Positions 26,837-36,435 of a stretch of DNA of 64,000 nt are shown one piece after another. Within the stretch, counting starts at the first letter, position 1. Each line of letters opens with the position of its first letter. The translations under genes were made by a program, and so were the position numbers. The notes below the pieces were generated by a model. That model was not told where the DNA came from. It worked only from the letters and a program-made list of their open reading frames with translations, and did not search any database. Origin of the DNA: Williamsia muralis NBRC 105860 (GTDB taxonomy: Bacteria; Actinomycetota; Actinomycetes; Mycobacteriales; Mycobacteriaceae); assembly GCF_001598915.1 (NCBI RefSeq), contig NZ_BDAP01000004.1, positions 62,001 through 126,000 of the forward strand, written 5' to 3'.

Positions 26837-28288
26837 TCAGGCATCGGCTGTTGCCAGCCATTCACAAAGTCCCTCGACAACGGATTCACAACTGCCGCAA
26901 CCTGTTGTGGCCCGTGTGGCATCAGCCATCGCCATGGGGCTGCGCGCACCTTTGCGCCACGCATCGGTCAGGTTCTTCTTGGACACCGAGTTGCACCGGC
27001 AGATGATCGCGTCGCCCGGCATCTGGGCCGGACTCGCCGATTCGGTTGCGCCACCGATGAGGTGGCCGAGCAGCAGGCGCATTCGATCGCTGGGCACCGG
27101 CGCACCGGAGTCGAACAACTGCGTGATGGTGCCCACCACCTCGGGATTGCCGAGCAGTACCGCACCGACCAGACGGTCCTTACGCACAACCACTTTCGCG
27201 TAACGCCCGCGATGAGGGTCGGACAGGGTCAGCACCTCGGCCTCGAGGTCGCCCGGGTCGGTATCGACCTCCCCCATCGACGCGAGATCCACGTCGTGTG
27301 CCTTCAGACGCAGGATCTGCTGCGTCCCCTCATAGGCGGTCTGCTGGTCACCGAGCAGGTTCTGTGCCACCGTCTCGGCCATCTCCCAGCCCGGTTGCAC
27401 CAAGCCGTAGACGATGTCGCGGTGCTGGGCGCATTCGCCGATCGCGTAGATCGACGGATCGTTTGTGCGCAGATGATCATCGACCTTGATGCCGCGCTCG
27501 ACCGCGAGGTCCGCAGCGGTGGCGAGCTCGACGTTGGGAGCGATGCCGGCGGTGACGATCACGAGATCGGCGCCCAGGGTGGAGCCGTCGGTGAGCACCA
27601 CTTCCCGGCCTGTTCCCGGCTCGTCCCGAACCGCGGTGACCCGGCTGCCGAGCACCACGTCCATCCCGATCTCACGCAGCACGCGGGTCAGCACTGCGCC
27701 GCCGGCGGCGTCCATCTGCTTCTCCATCGGGAAGCTCCGTGGATGGACAACCGTCACCTGGGCCCCGCGCAGCAGCGCGCCGCGCGCGGCCTCGAGTCCG
27801 AGAAGTCCGCCACCGACAACAACCACTCGTGTTCCCTCGCGGAGCGACGACACGATCGATTCGCAGTCGGCCAGGTTGCGGAACGCGATCACACCCTCGA
27901 TCGGGCGACCCGATTCCGCGAGCGCACCGTCGATCGGCGGGATGAAAGCACGGCTGCCGGTGGCGAAGACCAGACTGTCGTAGCCGTGCACCGTGCCGTC
28001 GTCGCAGTGCACGGTCTTGGTGTCGCGGTCCACACGCTCGACCCGAACGCCGGTGTGCGTCTGCAGGTTCCGTTCGGAATACCAGTTGTCGGCGCGAAGC
28101 CTGGTGTCGGCGGGTGTGATCCGGCCGGCCACCACGTTCGACATCAGGATGCGGTTGTACGCCGATCCGGGCTCGTCGCCGATGACCACGCTGGTGACGC
28201 GCTCGCCCGCGGGATCCCGCCGGTGCAGTTCTTCCTGCAATCGGGCGCCGGCCATTCCGTTTCCGATGATCACCACACGCCTGGTCAT
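26837..28288 (-). CDS. FAD/NAD(P)-dependent oxidoreductase with BFD-like [2Fe-2S] domain (electron donor to nitrate reductase)
   Basis: This 483-residue protein resembles the N-terminal half of NirB. It has an FAD motif VVIIGNGMAGARL (residues 4-16), a second nucleotide motif VVVVGGGLLGLEAA (near 155) and a C-terminal BFD domain with CRCNSVSKK (near residue 431) and TGCGSC. It has no siroheme part. NasB/NasC-type proteins of this layout pass NAD(P)H electrons to assimilatory nitrate reductase, and its place between narB and nirB supports that role. The ATG at 28288 overlaps the narB stop (ATGA). The longer frame to 28453 reads through the narB repeat tail and is not real. Confidence 0.88.
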   Translation of the reverse strand: MTRRVVIIGNGMAGARLQEELHRRDPAGERVTSVVIGDEPGSAYNRILMSNVVAGRITPADTRLRADNWYSERNLQTHTGVRVERVDRDTKTVHCDDGTVHGYDSLVFATGSRAFIPPIDGALAESGRPIEGVIAFRNLADCESIVSSLREGTRVVVVGGGLLGLEAARGALLRGAQVTVVHPRSFPMEKQMDAAGGAVLTRVLREIGMDVVLGSRVTAVRDEPGTGREVVLTDGSTLGADLVIVTAGIAPNVELATAADLAVERGIKVDDHLRTNDPSIYAIGECAQHRDIVYGLVQPGWEMAETVAQNLLGDQQTAYEGTQQILRLKAHDVDLASMGEVDTDPGDLEAEVLTLSDPHRGRYAKVVVRKDRLVGAVLLGNPEVVGTITQLFDSGAPVPSDRMRLLLGHLIGGATESASPAQMPGDAIICRCNSVSKKNLTDAWRKGARSPMAMADATRATTGCGSCESVVEGLCEWLATADA

Positions 28289-30591
28289 GGCACCTCTCCA
28301 ACGATCGGTCGAGCTCCGCTGCGCTGCGTCTCCCCGGCGACTGGTCGAGCTCCGCTGCGCTGCGTCTCCCCGGCGACTGGTCGAGCTCCGCTGCGCTGCG
28401 TCTCCCCGACTGACCGAGCCGGCAACTCCAACGGCTCCAACCGCACCGCACACGCCTTGAACTCGGGCATGCGGCTGGTGGGGTCCAACTCGGGATTGGT
28501 GAGCAGGTTGGCCCGCTGGTCACCCGCGTAGTGAAAGGGCAGGAACACCGTGTCCGGTCGCAGTGACTCGACGCAGCGTGCCGCGGCGGTCATCGTCCCC
28601 CGCCGCGAGGTCACACGCACCTGCTGACCGTCAGCGACCCCGAGTCGTTCTGCGGTGTCGGTGTTCACCTCGACGAACATCGGACCGGCCGCGTCGGCGA
28701 GGTCTTTGACGTAGCGGGTCTGCGCACCGGACTGGTAGTGCGTCAGCACCCGGCCCGTGGTGCACACCAGCGGGTATTGCGCGTTCGCAGGTTCCGTCGG
28801 TCCGCGGTAGTCGACCGCGATGAACTTCGCGCGGCCGTCGTCGGTGGCGAACCGGTCGAGGAAGATCCTGGGGGTGCCGGGATGGCCGATCTCCGGACAC
28901 GGCCAGTGGAGCGCCTCGTCATCGTCGAGTCGTTCGTAGGTGATCCCGGTGTAGTCGGCAGCGCCACCCGCCGATGCCGCACGCAGTTCGTCGAACACCT
29001 CGCGAGGGTCGGTCTTGAAGCGGTGTGCCGGCTGACCGAGGCGGACCGCGAGTTCGGACAGGACCTCGAGCTCGCTGCGGGGGCCGTCGGGAACGGGGAC
29101 CGCCTGGCGACGCCGAAGGACCCGGCCCTCCAGGGAGGTCATGGTGCCCTCTTCTTCTGCCCACTGCAGAACCGGCAGCACCACGTCGGCCAATTGCGCT
29201 GTCTCCGACAGCAGGAAGTCGTTGACCACCAGCATCTCCAGCGATTCGAGTCGCTCGACCACGTGCCCCGCCCGCGGCGCCGAGACGGCCAGGTTCGCGC
29301 CGTGCACCATGAGCATCTTGGGTCCGCCGGGCTGTCCGAGTGATTCGAGCAATTCGTAGGCACTCTTGCCCGGGCCGGGCAGATCGTCCGGGTCGATGCC
29401 CCACACCTCGGCCACATGCGCACGGGCGGCGGGATCGGTGATCTTGCGGTAACCCGGCAGTTGATCGGCCTTCTGGCCGTGTTCGCGGCCGCCTTGGCCG
29501 TTCCCCTGACCCGTGATGCAGCCGTATCCGCTGCCCTCACGACCGCACAGGCCCAGGACCAGGGACAGACCGATGACGGCACTGACCGTGTCTGTACCGC
29601 TCGAATGTTGTTCGGCGCCTCGTGCTGTCAGCACGTACGCACCTTTGCCCGCCGCGCGGGCGCCTGCGAGCATCGCAACCGTGCGACGCAACGCACTCAC
29701 CGGAACCCCGGTGACACGCTCGGTACGTTCGGGCCACCATTGCGCAGCCGCGCGCCAGAAGTCGTCGAAGCCGTTGGTCCGGTCGGCGACGTAGTCGAGA
29801 TCGGCATAGCCCTCGGTGACGGCAATGTGCGCGAGCCCCAGTGCCAGAGGCAGATCCGTGCCCGGCGACAGTTGCAGATGTACACCGCCGTCGGCGACCG
29901 CCCGTTCCACCGTGGCGGTCCGGCGTGGGTCTGCGACCACCAGCCCGCCTGCTCGTGCGGCCGTCATCAGATGACCGACCATCGGCGGCATGGTCTCGGC
30001 GATGTTGCCGCCGAGGATGACGATGCACTCTGCCGAACCGAGGTCGGCGAGCGGGAAAGGCAAACCCCGGTCCAGTCCGAACGACTTGATGCCCGCCGCC
30101 GCGGCCGAACTCATGCAGAAGCGGCCGTTGTAGTCGATGTTCGACGTACCCAGTGCCACCCGGGCGAACTTGCCCAGCTGGTAAGCCTTTTCGTTGGTCA
30201 GTCCACCGCCACCGAAAATCCCGACCGCGTCGGCGCCGTACTCGCTGCGGGCCCGGGCAAATCCGGACGCGACGACGTCGAGCGCGTCCTCCCACGTGGT
30301 GGGCGTCAGGACTCCGTTGCGCCGCACCAACGGAGCGGTCAGGCGGTTGGGGTTGCGCAGCACATCGGCAGCGGTCCAACCCTTCTGGCACAGACCGCCC
30401 CGATTGGTGGGGAACTGCCGAGGCGTGACCACGGCATCGGCGGCTCCGTTGCCGCTGATGTTCATCGCACACTGCAGACCGCAATACGGGCAGTGTGTGG
30501 CGGTCCCGACCGACCCCGCGGCGAACTCGCCGGCGGAGCGGTTGCCCGGCTCGCCGAGGGGCAGATCGATGGACACGGCTTCAGCAGTCAT
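28285..30591 (-). CDS. narB: Assimilatory nitrate reductase catalytic subunit
   Basis: This is a 768-residue molybdopterin oxidoreductase. The N-terminal [4Fe-4S] ligands are THCPYCGLQCAM and GGLCQKGW. The Mo-bisMGD domains contain GGGLTNEKAY, GRFCMSSAAAAG and ILGGNIAETMPPM. The C-terminal dinucleotide-binding domain contains TGRVLTHYQSGAQTRYV and FLPFHYAGDQRANLL. It reduces nitrate to nitrite in the cytoplasm; no Tat signal is present. After the conserved end (ACAVRLEPLEL) the protein has an unusual tail of three 12-residue repeats (GETQRSGARPVA), encoded by a 36-bp tandem repeat. The ATG at 30591 starts 2 nt after the narK stop; readings extending to 31632 are wrong. Confidence 0.94.
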   Translation of the reverse strand: MTAEAVSIDLPLGEPGNRSAGEFAAGSVGTATHCPYCGLQCAMNISGNGAADAVVTPRQFPTNRGGLCQKGWTAADVLRNPNRLTAPLVRRNGVLTPTTWEDALDVVASGFARARSEYGADAVGIFGGGGLTNEKAYQLGKFARVALGTSNIDYNGRFCMSSAAAAGIKSFGLDRGLPFPLADLGSAECIVILGGNIAETMPPMVGHLMTAARAGGLVVADPRRTATVERAVADGGVHLQLSPGTDLPLALGLAHIAVTEGYADLDYVADRTNGFDDFWRAAAQWWPERTERVTGVPVSALRRTVAMLAGARAAGKGAYVLTARGAEQHSSGTDTVSAVIGLSLVLGLCGREGSGYGCITGQGNGQGGREHGQKADQLPGYRKITDPAARAHVAEVWGIDPDDLPGPGKSAYELLESLGQPGGPKMLMVHGANLAVSAPRAGHVVERLESLEMLVVNDFLLSETAQLADVVLPVLQWAEEEGTMTSLEGRVLRRRQAVPVPDGPRSELEVLSELAVRLGQPAHRFKTDPREVFDELRAASAGGAADYTGITYERLDDDEALHWPCPEIGHPGTPRIFLDRFATDDGRAKFIAVDYRGPTEPANAQYPLVCTTGRVLTHYQSGAQTRYVKDLADAAGPMFVEVNTDTAERLGVADGQQVRVTSRRGTMTAAARCVESLRPDTVFLPFHYAGDQRANLLTNPELDPTSRMPEFKACAVRLEPLELPARSVGETQRSGARPVAGETQRSGARPVAGETQRSGARPIVGEVP
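28307..28411. repeat. 36-bp tandem repeat (about 2.9 copies) inside the narB 3' end
   Basis: Units begin at 28307, 28343 and 28379, each starting GGTCGAGCTCCGCTGCGCTG. The units are identical over the first 30 bp or more. The period is a multiple of three, so narB stays in frame. A degenerate relative of the unit is intergenic at 41607-41638. Confidence 0.9.
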
Positions 30592-30593
30592 GA

Positions 30594-32015
30594 TCAGGCG
30601 GTGACCGGTGTGGTGGTGGACGAGTCCTCGAGCGCGCGGGTCTTGTCGGTCGATTCGATCGACCGGCGGACGTAGAACCAGTAGGTGATGCCGGCGGCAA
30701 CCACATAGAAGGCCAGGAAGATCCAGAATGCCTGCGTGGCAGACTGATTCGACTTGTAACTGTCTCGCAGCACCAGGTTGATGGCCACACCGCCGAGTCC
30801 ACCGAACGCTCCGGCGATACCGATCAGGGCTCCGGACATCGACCGCGACCAGTTGGCCTTGCCGAGCGGATTGAGCGCAGGGTTGACCTTTGCCTTGTGT
30901 TCCCAGATCGCGGGGATGATCTTGTACACCGAACCGTTGGCGATACCCGAGATGACGAAGAGCAACACGAAGCCGATGACAAAGGCTGTGAGGGTGCCAC
31001 CGGTGATCTTCTTGTCGTTGGCATCGGACAGGGCACTGGCAGCCACGAGGATGGATGACGCGGCCACCATCGAGATGAAGCAGTACATCGTGATCTTGCC
31101 GCCACCGATCTTGTCGGCGAGCTTGCCACCGTAAGGCCGGCTGATCGACCCGAGAAGTGGTCCGATCCAGGCGATCTGGGCTGCGGCGAGGGCCGGCTTG
31201 GTGGCGCCGTTGGCGGTGAACGAGATGTTGAGCACCTGGCTGAAGGCGAATCCGAATCCGATGAACGAACCGAATGTGCCGACGTAGAGCAGCGAGATGA
31301 TCCAGGTGTCCTTGTACTTCAGCGTCTCGAGCATCGCCTTGCCGCTCGAGGTCTGGTGGTCGAGGTTGTCCATGTAGAGCGCTGCACCCACACCGGCAAC
31401 CGCGAGCAGCACCAGGTAGATGGCGCAGAGGATCTCGGGCTTGTCCGAGGCCACCCAGATCACGAACAGGCCGACCAGCTGGATCGCGGGGACACCGATG
31501 TTGCCGCCACCGGCGTTGAGGCCGAGGGCCCAGCCCTTGAGCCGCTGCGGGTAGAAGGCGTTGATGTTGGTCATCGAGGAGGCGAAGTTGCCGCCACCGA
31601 AGCCGGTGAGTGCGGCGACGAAGAGGAACCATCCGAACCCGAAGTCACCGGGGTTCAACACCAGCATCAACGTCAGGCCCGTGGGGATCATCAGGACAAC
31701 CGCGGAGAAGATCGCCCAGTTGCGGCCGCCGAAGATGGCGGTTGCCTGGGTGTAGGGAATCCGCAGACACGAACCGACGAATGTCGCGGTGGCGCCGATG
31801 ACGAACTTCTGGTCGAGGCTGATGCCGTATTCCGGTCCGAGGAGCAGCGCGAGAGCCGAGAACATGGACCAGATCGAGAATCCGACGTGTTCGCAGATCA
31901 CGGACCAGATCAGATTGCGCTTGGCGATGGCAGCGTTGCCGTTGTCCCAAGCCTCTACATCCTCTGGATCCCAGTCGGTGATGTAGTGCTTTCGTTTGGT
32001 GCCAGTAACGGTCAC
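30594..32015 (-). CDS. narK: NarK-type nitrate/nitrite transporter (MFS)
   Basis: This 473-residue major facilitator has about 12 hydrophobic segments. The nitrate signature occurs twice in NarK style: GFGGGNFASSMTNINAFYP and GGLGGVAINLVL. GLNAGGGNIGVPAIQL is the conserved glycine-rich helix, and an arginine in the second helix region (CLRIPYTQ) matches the substrate-binding position of the family. It imports nitrate and/or exports nitrite. The GTG at 32015 has GAGGAGG 5-6 nt upstream. It is the first gene of the operon, so control of nitrate assimilation should act in the 200-bp region before it. Confidence 0.94.
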   Translation of the reverse strand: MTVTGTKRKHYITDWDPEDVEAWDNGNAAIAKRNLIWSVICEHVGFSIWSMFSALALLLGPEYGISLDQKFVIGATATFVGSCLRIPYTQATAIFGGRNWAIFSAVVLMIPTGLTLMLVLNPGDFGFGWFLFVAALTGFGGGNFASSMTNINAFYPQRLKGWALGLNAGGGNIGVPAIQLVGLFVIWVASDKPEILCAIYLVLLAVAGVGAALYMDNLDHQTSSGKAMLETLKYKDTWIISLLYVGTFGSFIGFGFAFSQVLNISFTANGATKPALAAAQIAWIGPLLGSISRPYGGKLADKIGGGKITMYCFISMVAASSILVAASALSDANDKKITGGTLTAFVIGFVLLFVISGIANGSVYKIIPAIWEHKAKVNPALNPLGKANWSRSMSGALIGIAGAFGGLGGVAINLVLRDSYKSNQSATQAFWIFLAFYVVAAGITYWFYVRRSIESTDKTRALEDSSTTTPVTA

Positions 32016-32096
32016 TAGGCCCTCCTCAGGGGTCCGGCGCGAATTGGCGGGTGCCTGAGGAGAACCGTAGGAAACGGGTGTTGCCGCAATTTTGCA

Positions 32097-32145
32097 TTCA
32101 ATGACCGAACAATCACAGTGTTCTCACTCCGGTACGTCACCGAAC
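32097..32145. promoter_or_regulatory. Candidate GlnR/NnaR sites upstream of narK
   Basis: Two similar boxes, TTCA-N6-GAAC (32097-32110) and GTAC-N6-GAAC (32132-32145), lie 82-130 bp upstream of narK. They share ACCGAAC and resemble the GlnR consensus gTnAC-N6-GaAAC. The 35-bp spacing is not that of a canonical GlnR a-b pair, so one could be an NnaR site. Confidence 0.35.
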
Positions 32146-32217
32146 GTGAGAAGGCGGGAACACAAAAACCCGCCAGCTGCCGGGCCGAACTGAGTATTCC
32201 CAGCTCAGAGGGTGCTG

Positions 32218-33084
32218 TCAGACGAGGAAGCGCACCATGTCGGCTACGCGCTGCAGGCCGGGAAGGGCTCCAGCGGTGGATCGCGGATGTAACGCGTGCA
32301 CGGCAAGACGGAACATCACGGCCCGCAACATCATCTGCGGCCACTCGGGCAGGTCTTCCCAGCGGTCCACGAGACCATCGTCTGCGCCGCCCCAGGCGAG
32401 CGCATCGACCACCACGACGGCGGCCGCCCACGCTGCGGGTCGCCAATACGGCGTGATATCCGTGATCCCGGGGGCCGCTGCGCCCGCGAACAGAACCGTG
32501 CCGAACAGGTCACCGTGGACCAGCTGGGACGGCGACGACACCTTGGTGCGCAGCTTTGCAAGCGTGTGCAGGATCTCCAGACTGGTGACCCCGTCGGGTG
32601 ACGTGGGGTCGCCCATGCCCGCGGCCTTTGCCGAACGCAACGGCACATCGTCCCAGGCCGCGCGGTCGGCGGCGGTGAACACGTCGACGTCGTTGTAGGG
32701 CGGCGCGGGAGGCTGCATCAGGAATCTCGGGCGTTCGAGTTCGGCCGTCGCCTCGTGCAGCCGGTCGGCCAGCGAGACGACTTCGTCGTAGCGCGGTTCC
32801 GGAGTTCCGGCGATGTAGGTGTCCGCTCGCCAGCCCGACACCACGTACCGGCCGTCGGACGATCGCACAGGGCGCGCGATGCGGACGCCTTCGACGTACA
32901 GGGTTTCTCTGACCTTGGCCGACCAGGCAGCCCGGGCGTGGTCGGGAACCAGCGACAACACCGTCTCGCCGATCCGCCAACCACCTTCCCAGCCCTCACC
33001 GAGAGCCACCACGGGATGTTGCGTCAGCCCGAAGGTCTGCAGCACATGCTCCGGAGGCTCGACGGAGGTCAAGTCAGAGGTCAC
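32218..33084 (-). CDS. TIGR02569 family protein (phosphotransferase-like fold)
   Basis: This 288-residue protein is the Rv3205c homologue. Elements resemble aminoglycoside-phosphotransferase folds: SQLVHGDLFGTVLF (a catalytic-loop-like HGD near residue 193), followed by PGITDITPYWRPAAWAAAVVVVDAL. A complete kinase motif set is not present, since the usual N after HGD is replaced, so catalysis is doubtful. The GTG at 33084 is 7 nt after a TAACGT -10 element, a leaderless pattern. It lies between narK and moeZ; the M. tuberculosis order has it next to moeZ. Confidence 0.8.
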   Translation of the reverse strand: MTSDLTSVEPPEHVLQTFGLTQHPVVALGEGWEGGWRIGETVLSLVPDHARAAWSAKVRETLYVEGVRIARPVRSSDGRYVVSGWRADTYIAGTPEPRYDEVVSLADRLHEATAELERPRFLMQPPAPPYNDVDVFTAADRAAWDDVPLRSAKAAGMGDPTSPDGVTSLEILHTLAKLRTKVSSPSQLVHGDLFGTVLFAGAAAPGITDITPYWRPAAWAAAVVVVDALAWGGADDGLVDRWEDLPEWPQMMLRAVMFRLAVHALHPRSTAGALPGLQRVADMVRFLV

Positions 33085-33091
33085 CCGTCAA

Positions 33092-33097
33092 ACGTTA
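33092..33097 (-). promoter_or_regulatory. Leaderless-type -10 of the TIGR02569 gene
   Basis: TAACGT on the minus strand ends 7 nt before the GTG at 33084. This supports that start and predicts an mRNA without a 5' leader. Confidence 0.45.
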
Positions 33098-33120
33098 CCG
33101 GCGTGACCGCGAGATTCAGA

Positions 33121-33161
33121 GCAGGCAGCGCAGGTGTCGTCGCACCAGCGTCCGTGCCTGC
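33121..33161 (-). terminator. Terminator-like hairpin after moeZ
   Basis: A 7-bp outer stem (GCAGGCA/TGCCTGC) with an inner GGTG-tcgtcg-CACC stem begins 17 nt after the moeZ stop. No T-tract is present. Confidence 0.45.
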
Positions 33162-33178
33162 CGCAGGTGGTAGCTACG

Positions 33179-34354
33179 TCAGTAGACCGGCAACGCCGGA
33201 TCGACCTGCTTGGCCCACGCGGTGATCCCGCCCTGCAGATGGGTGGCGTCGGAGAAACCGGCCTTCTTGACCGCGGCCAGCGCCTCTGCGGACCGGATCC
33301 CGGTCTTGCAATAGAGCACCGCCGGCCGGTCCTGCGGCAGCTGGGCCAACCCCTCGCCCGACTCGATGTCGCCCTTGGGGATCAGGGTGGCGCCGTCGAT
33401 CCGGACGATGTCCCACTCCACCGGCTCACGCACGTCGATCAGGGCGATCTTCTCGCCGGAGTCCAGCCGTTGCTTGAGTTCGACGGCGGTCAGGGTCGAG
33501 TCGGCCGCAGCCGAGACACCCTCATCCGACACGACACCGCAGAATGCGTCGTAGTCGATCAGTTCGGTGATCTTCGGCGCCTCCGGATCCTTCCGGAGCT
33601 TGATGGTGCGGTACCGCATGTCCAGCGCGTCGTACACCATCAGCCGGCCGAGCAGCGTCTCGCCGATACCGGTGATGAGCTTGATCGCCTCGGTCCCCAT
33701 GATCGACCCGATCGATGCGCACAGGATTCCGAGCACGCCGCCCTCGGCGCACGACGGCACCATCCCGGGCGGCGGGGCTTCGGGGTAGAGATCGCGGTAG
33801 TTCAGACCGAGGCCGTCCGGCGCATCTTCCCAGAACACCGAGGCCTGGCCCTCGAACCGATAGATCGAACCCCACACATAAGGTTTGCCGGCGAGGACAG
33901 CCGCATCGTTCACCAGGTAACGCGTCGCGAAGTTGTCGGTACCGTCCACGATCAGGTCGTAGGCGCTGAACAGTTCGATCGCGTTGTCGTTGTCCAGTCG
34001 CACCTTGTGGGTGTTCACCGTGACGAGCGGATTGATCTCAAGGATGGAGTCGCGCGCGGAATCGGCTTTCGGCCGGCCGACATCGGACTGCCCGTGGATC
34101 ACCTGCCGCTGGAGATTCGATTCGTCCACCTCGTCGAACTCGACGATGCCGATCGTTCCGACCCCGGCGGCCGCGAGGTAGAGCAACGCCGGGGAACCGA
34201 GTCCGCCCGCGCCGATCACCAGCACCTTGGCGTTCTTCAGACGTTTCTGCCCGTCGACACCGAGGTCGGGGATGATCAGGTGCCTGCTGTATCTGGCGAC
34301 CTCGTCGCGGGTCAGCTCGGCAGCGGGTTCGACCAGTGGCGGCAACGTTGACAT
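33179..34354 (-). CDS. moeZ: MoeZ adenylyltransferase/sulfurtransferase (ThiF-rhodanese fusion)
   Basis: This is a 391-residue two-domain enzyme. The E1-like ThiF/MoeB domain has the ATP motif GAGGLGSPALLYLAAAG (residues 47-63), EFDEVDESNLQRQVIH and the DGTDNFATRYLVND segment. A C-terminal rhodanese domain has the persulfide cysteine in YCKTGIRSAEAL (near residue 350). MoeZ activates ubiquitin-like sulfur carriers such as MoaD2 and CysO by adenylation and sulfur transfer, serving molybdopterin and cysteine synthesis. This matters here because NarB needs molybdopterin. The ATG at 34354 has GAGGAG 6 nt upstream. A SigH-type promoter precedes it. Confidence 0.94.
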   Translation of the reverse strand: MSTLPPLVEPAAELTRDEVARYSRHLIIPDLGVDGQKRLKNAKVLVIGAGGLGSPALLYLAAAGVGTIGIVEFDEVDESNLQRQVIHGQSDVGRPKADSARDSILEINPLVTVNTHKVRLDNDNAIELFSAYDLIVDGTDNFATRYLVNDAAVLAGKPYVWGSIYRFEGQASVFWEDAPDGLGLNYRDLYPEAPPPGMVPSCAEGGVLGILCASIGSIMGTEAIKLITGIGETLLGRLMVYDALDMRYRTIKLRKDPEAPKITELIDYDAFCGVVSDEGVSAAADSTLTAVELKQRLDSGEKIALIDVREPVEWDIVRIDGATLIPKGDIESGEGLAQLPQDRPAVLYCKTGIRSAEALAAVKKAGFSDATHLQGGITAWAKQVDPALPVY

Positions 34355-34419
34355 CTCGGGCTCCTCACGAAGTGCGCGTGACGGTGATGGTCGTCGGTCC
34401 GGCCACCCCACGTAGGTGC

Positions 34420-34445
34420 AACGAGCATTTGCCCGGGAAGATTCC
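34420..34445 (-). promoter_or_regulatory. Probable SigH-type promoter of moeZ
   Basis: On the minus strand GGAATC (34440-34445) is followed after 17 nt by GTT (34420-34422). The spacing is identical to the sigH and mrx1 promoters; the sixth -35 base deviates from consensus. moeZ (Rv3206c) is reported in the M. tuberculosis SigH regulon. Confidence 0.5.
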
Positions 34446-34474
34446 GGCAGCCCCGGCCTGTGCGGTGGCCGAGC

Positions 34475-35659
34475 TCAGCGTTCCGGGAAAGGCCAGGGGT
34501 TGGGGTTGCAGACGTAGTCGCGGTTGGCCTTCATGTCCGGATCGAGCGCCATGATCTCGCTGTTCGCGGTGCCGAATGTCTGCTGCATCATGATCGGCGC
34601 CAGAGAGCCGTTCATCTTGCAGGGCTCATGCGCCTCGAACCCGATCGCATGCCCGATCTCGTGATTGATCAGATATTGCCGATAGCCGAGATCGTCACCC
34701 TGATACGACGTCGCGCCGCGGACCCATCGCGCCTCGTTGAGCGTGACCCGGGATTCCGGCGGGTAGTAGCACGAGGTCTCGAGCTTGATCTCGTATCCGC
34801 ACAGCTGTCGCGTGGTGTCGGGGGACGTGAGCGTCACCCGGAAATCGGGGTCGCCGTTGTCGATCCGACGGAATGACACGGTGCCGTCGCCGATCCAGCT
34901 CTTCGGGTTGGCGAGTGTCGTGTCGATCAACTTGGCGAACGTGGGGTCGCCGCCGAAGTCGCCCGACGCCAGGCCGTTCTCGACCTCGACGGTGTAGGTG
35001 TACTCCTGGCCCCCGGTGCCCACGCGAGTCGTGGTCCCGGGCACCACGTGATAGCCGGCCGCGCCCTTCTCCGTGAAAGGACCGCCGGCGGGCAGGACAC
35101 CGGCAGGCAGTTGCTCCAGGGGCACAGACTTCGGGGGTGCCCCGATGGCGGTGGTCTGATCCCGCACGTTGGTGTTGCGAACGGCATCGGGATCGGAGTC
35201 GACAACGCGGTCGGAACCGCCGTCCTGGTGGGATTGGACGGTGAGCACGATCATCACGATCGTCAGCACGACGAGGACCGGGATGGCGTACGCCCGCCAA
35301 CCGTAGGTGGTGACGAATCGACCAACCGCCGATTGCTTCTTACGGTCTTTCGCGCGGTCCGCACGCGGCCTGCCCGGTTCGTCGATGGGATCCCAGCGGG
35401 CACGTAACGGCTGGTCAGGGGCGGGCCGGCCGGAGACGGGACGGTGTACGTCGGTTTCCTGGTTCGCGAGGTGGGCGTCGGCCTCTGCCGCACGCCTCGC
35501 GGCGCGGCGCGCCCGATCGACTGTCCTGCTGGTCTGATCGGGGTCGGTACTTCGCCGCGTCCGGTCGGAGCCGGCGGTCCGACGGGTCCGTTCGGGATCG
35601 GCGGTGTCGCGCGGTGTACGCCGCGTTTCCGTCGGTCCCGAGCCGCCAGCACCAGTCAC
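34475..35659 (-). CDS. DUF3152 secreted or membrane-anchored putative metalloprotease
   Basis: This 394-residue protein is the Rv3207c homologue. A long Arg/Thr/Asp-rich cytoplasmic N-terminus (about 120 residues) precedes one membrane segment (AIPVLVVLTIVMIVLTV) and an extracytoplasmic domain. That domain carries a zincin motif NHEIGHAIGFEAHEPC, with HExxH plus a third histidine (HExxHxxGxxxH) and a PIMMQQ turn like a Met-turn. This is the metzincin-like pattern, so zinc hydrolase activity is plausible. The GTG at 35659 has AGAAGG 7 nt upstream. It is divergent from fasR. Confidence 0.85.
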   Translation of the reverse strand: MTGAGGSGPTETRRTPRDTADPERTRRTAGSDRTRRSTDPDQTSRTVDRARRAARRAAEADAHLANQETDVHRPVSGRPAPDQPLRARWDPIDEPGRPRADRAKDRKKQSAVGRFVTTYGWRAYAIPVLVVLTIVMIVLTVQSHQDGGSDRVVDSDPDAVRNTNVRDQTTAIGAPPKSVPLEQLPAGVLPAGGPFTEKGAAGYHVVPGTTTRVGTGGQEYTYTVEVENGLASGDFGGDPTFAKLIDTTLANPKSWIGDGTVSFRRIDNGDPDFRVTLTSPDTTRQLCGYEIKLETSCYYPPESRVTLNEARWVRGATSYQGDDLGYRQYLINHEIGHAIGFEAHEPCKMNGSLAPIMMQQTFGTANSEIMALDPDMKANRDYVCNPNPWPFPER

Positions 35660-35698
35660 CGTTAAACCTTCTCACAGGCATCCACGATTCATCTGTAG

Positions 35699-36415
<717 letters not shown>

Positions 36416-36435
36416 CCCGGCCCCCCGGCCGAGCG

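Noticed and set aside
28307-28411. CRISPR-like array
   Set aside because: The units are head-to-tail tandem copies without spacers, inside a coding frame, and no cas genes are near.
28285-31632. narB extended to 1115 residues
   Set aside because: The upstream part is the shadow of narK in another frame. The narB ATG at 30591 is 2 nt after the narK stop.
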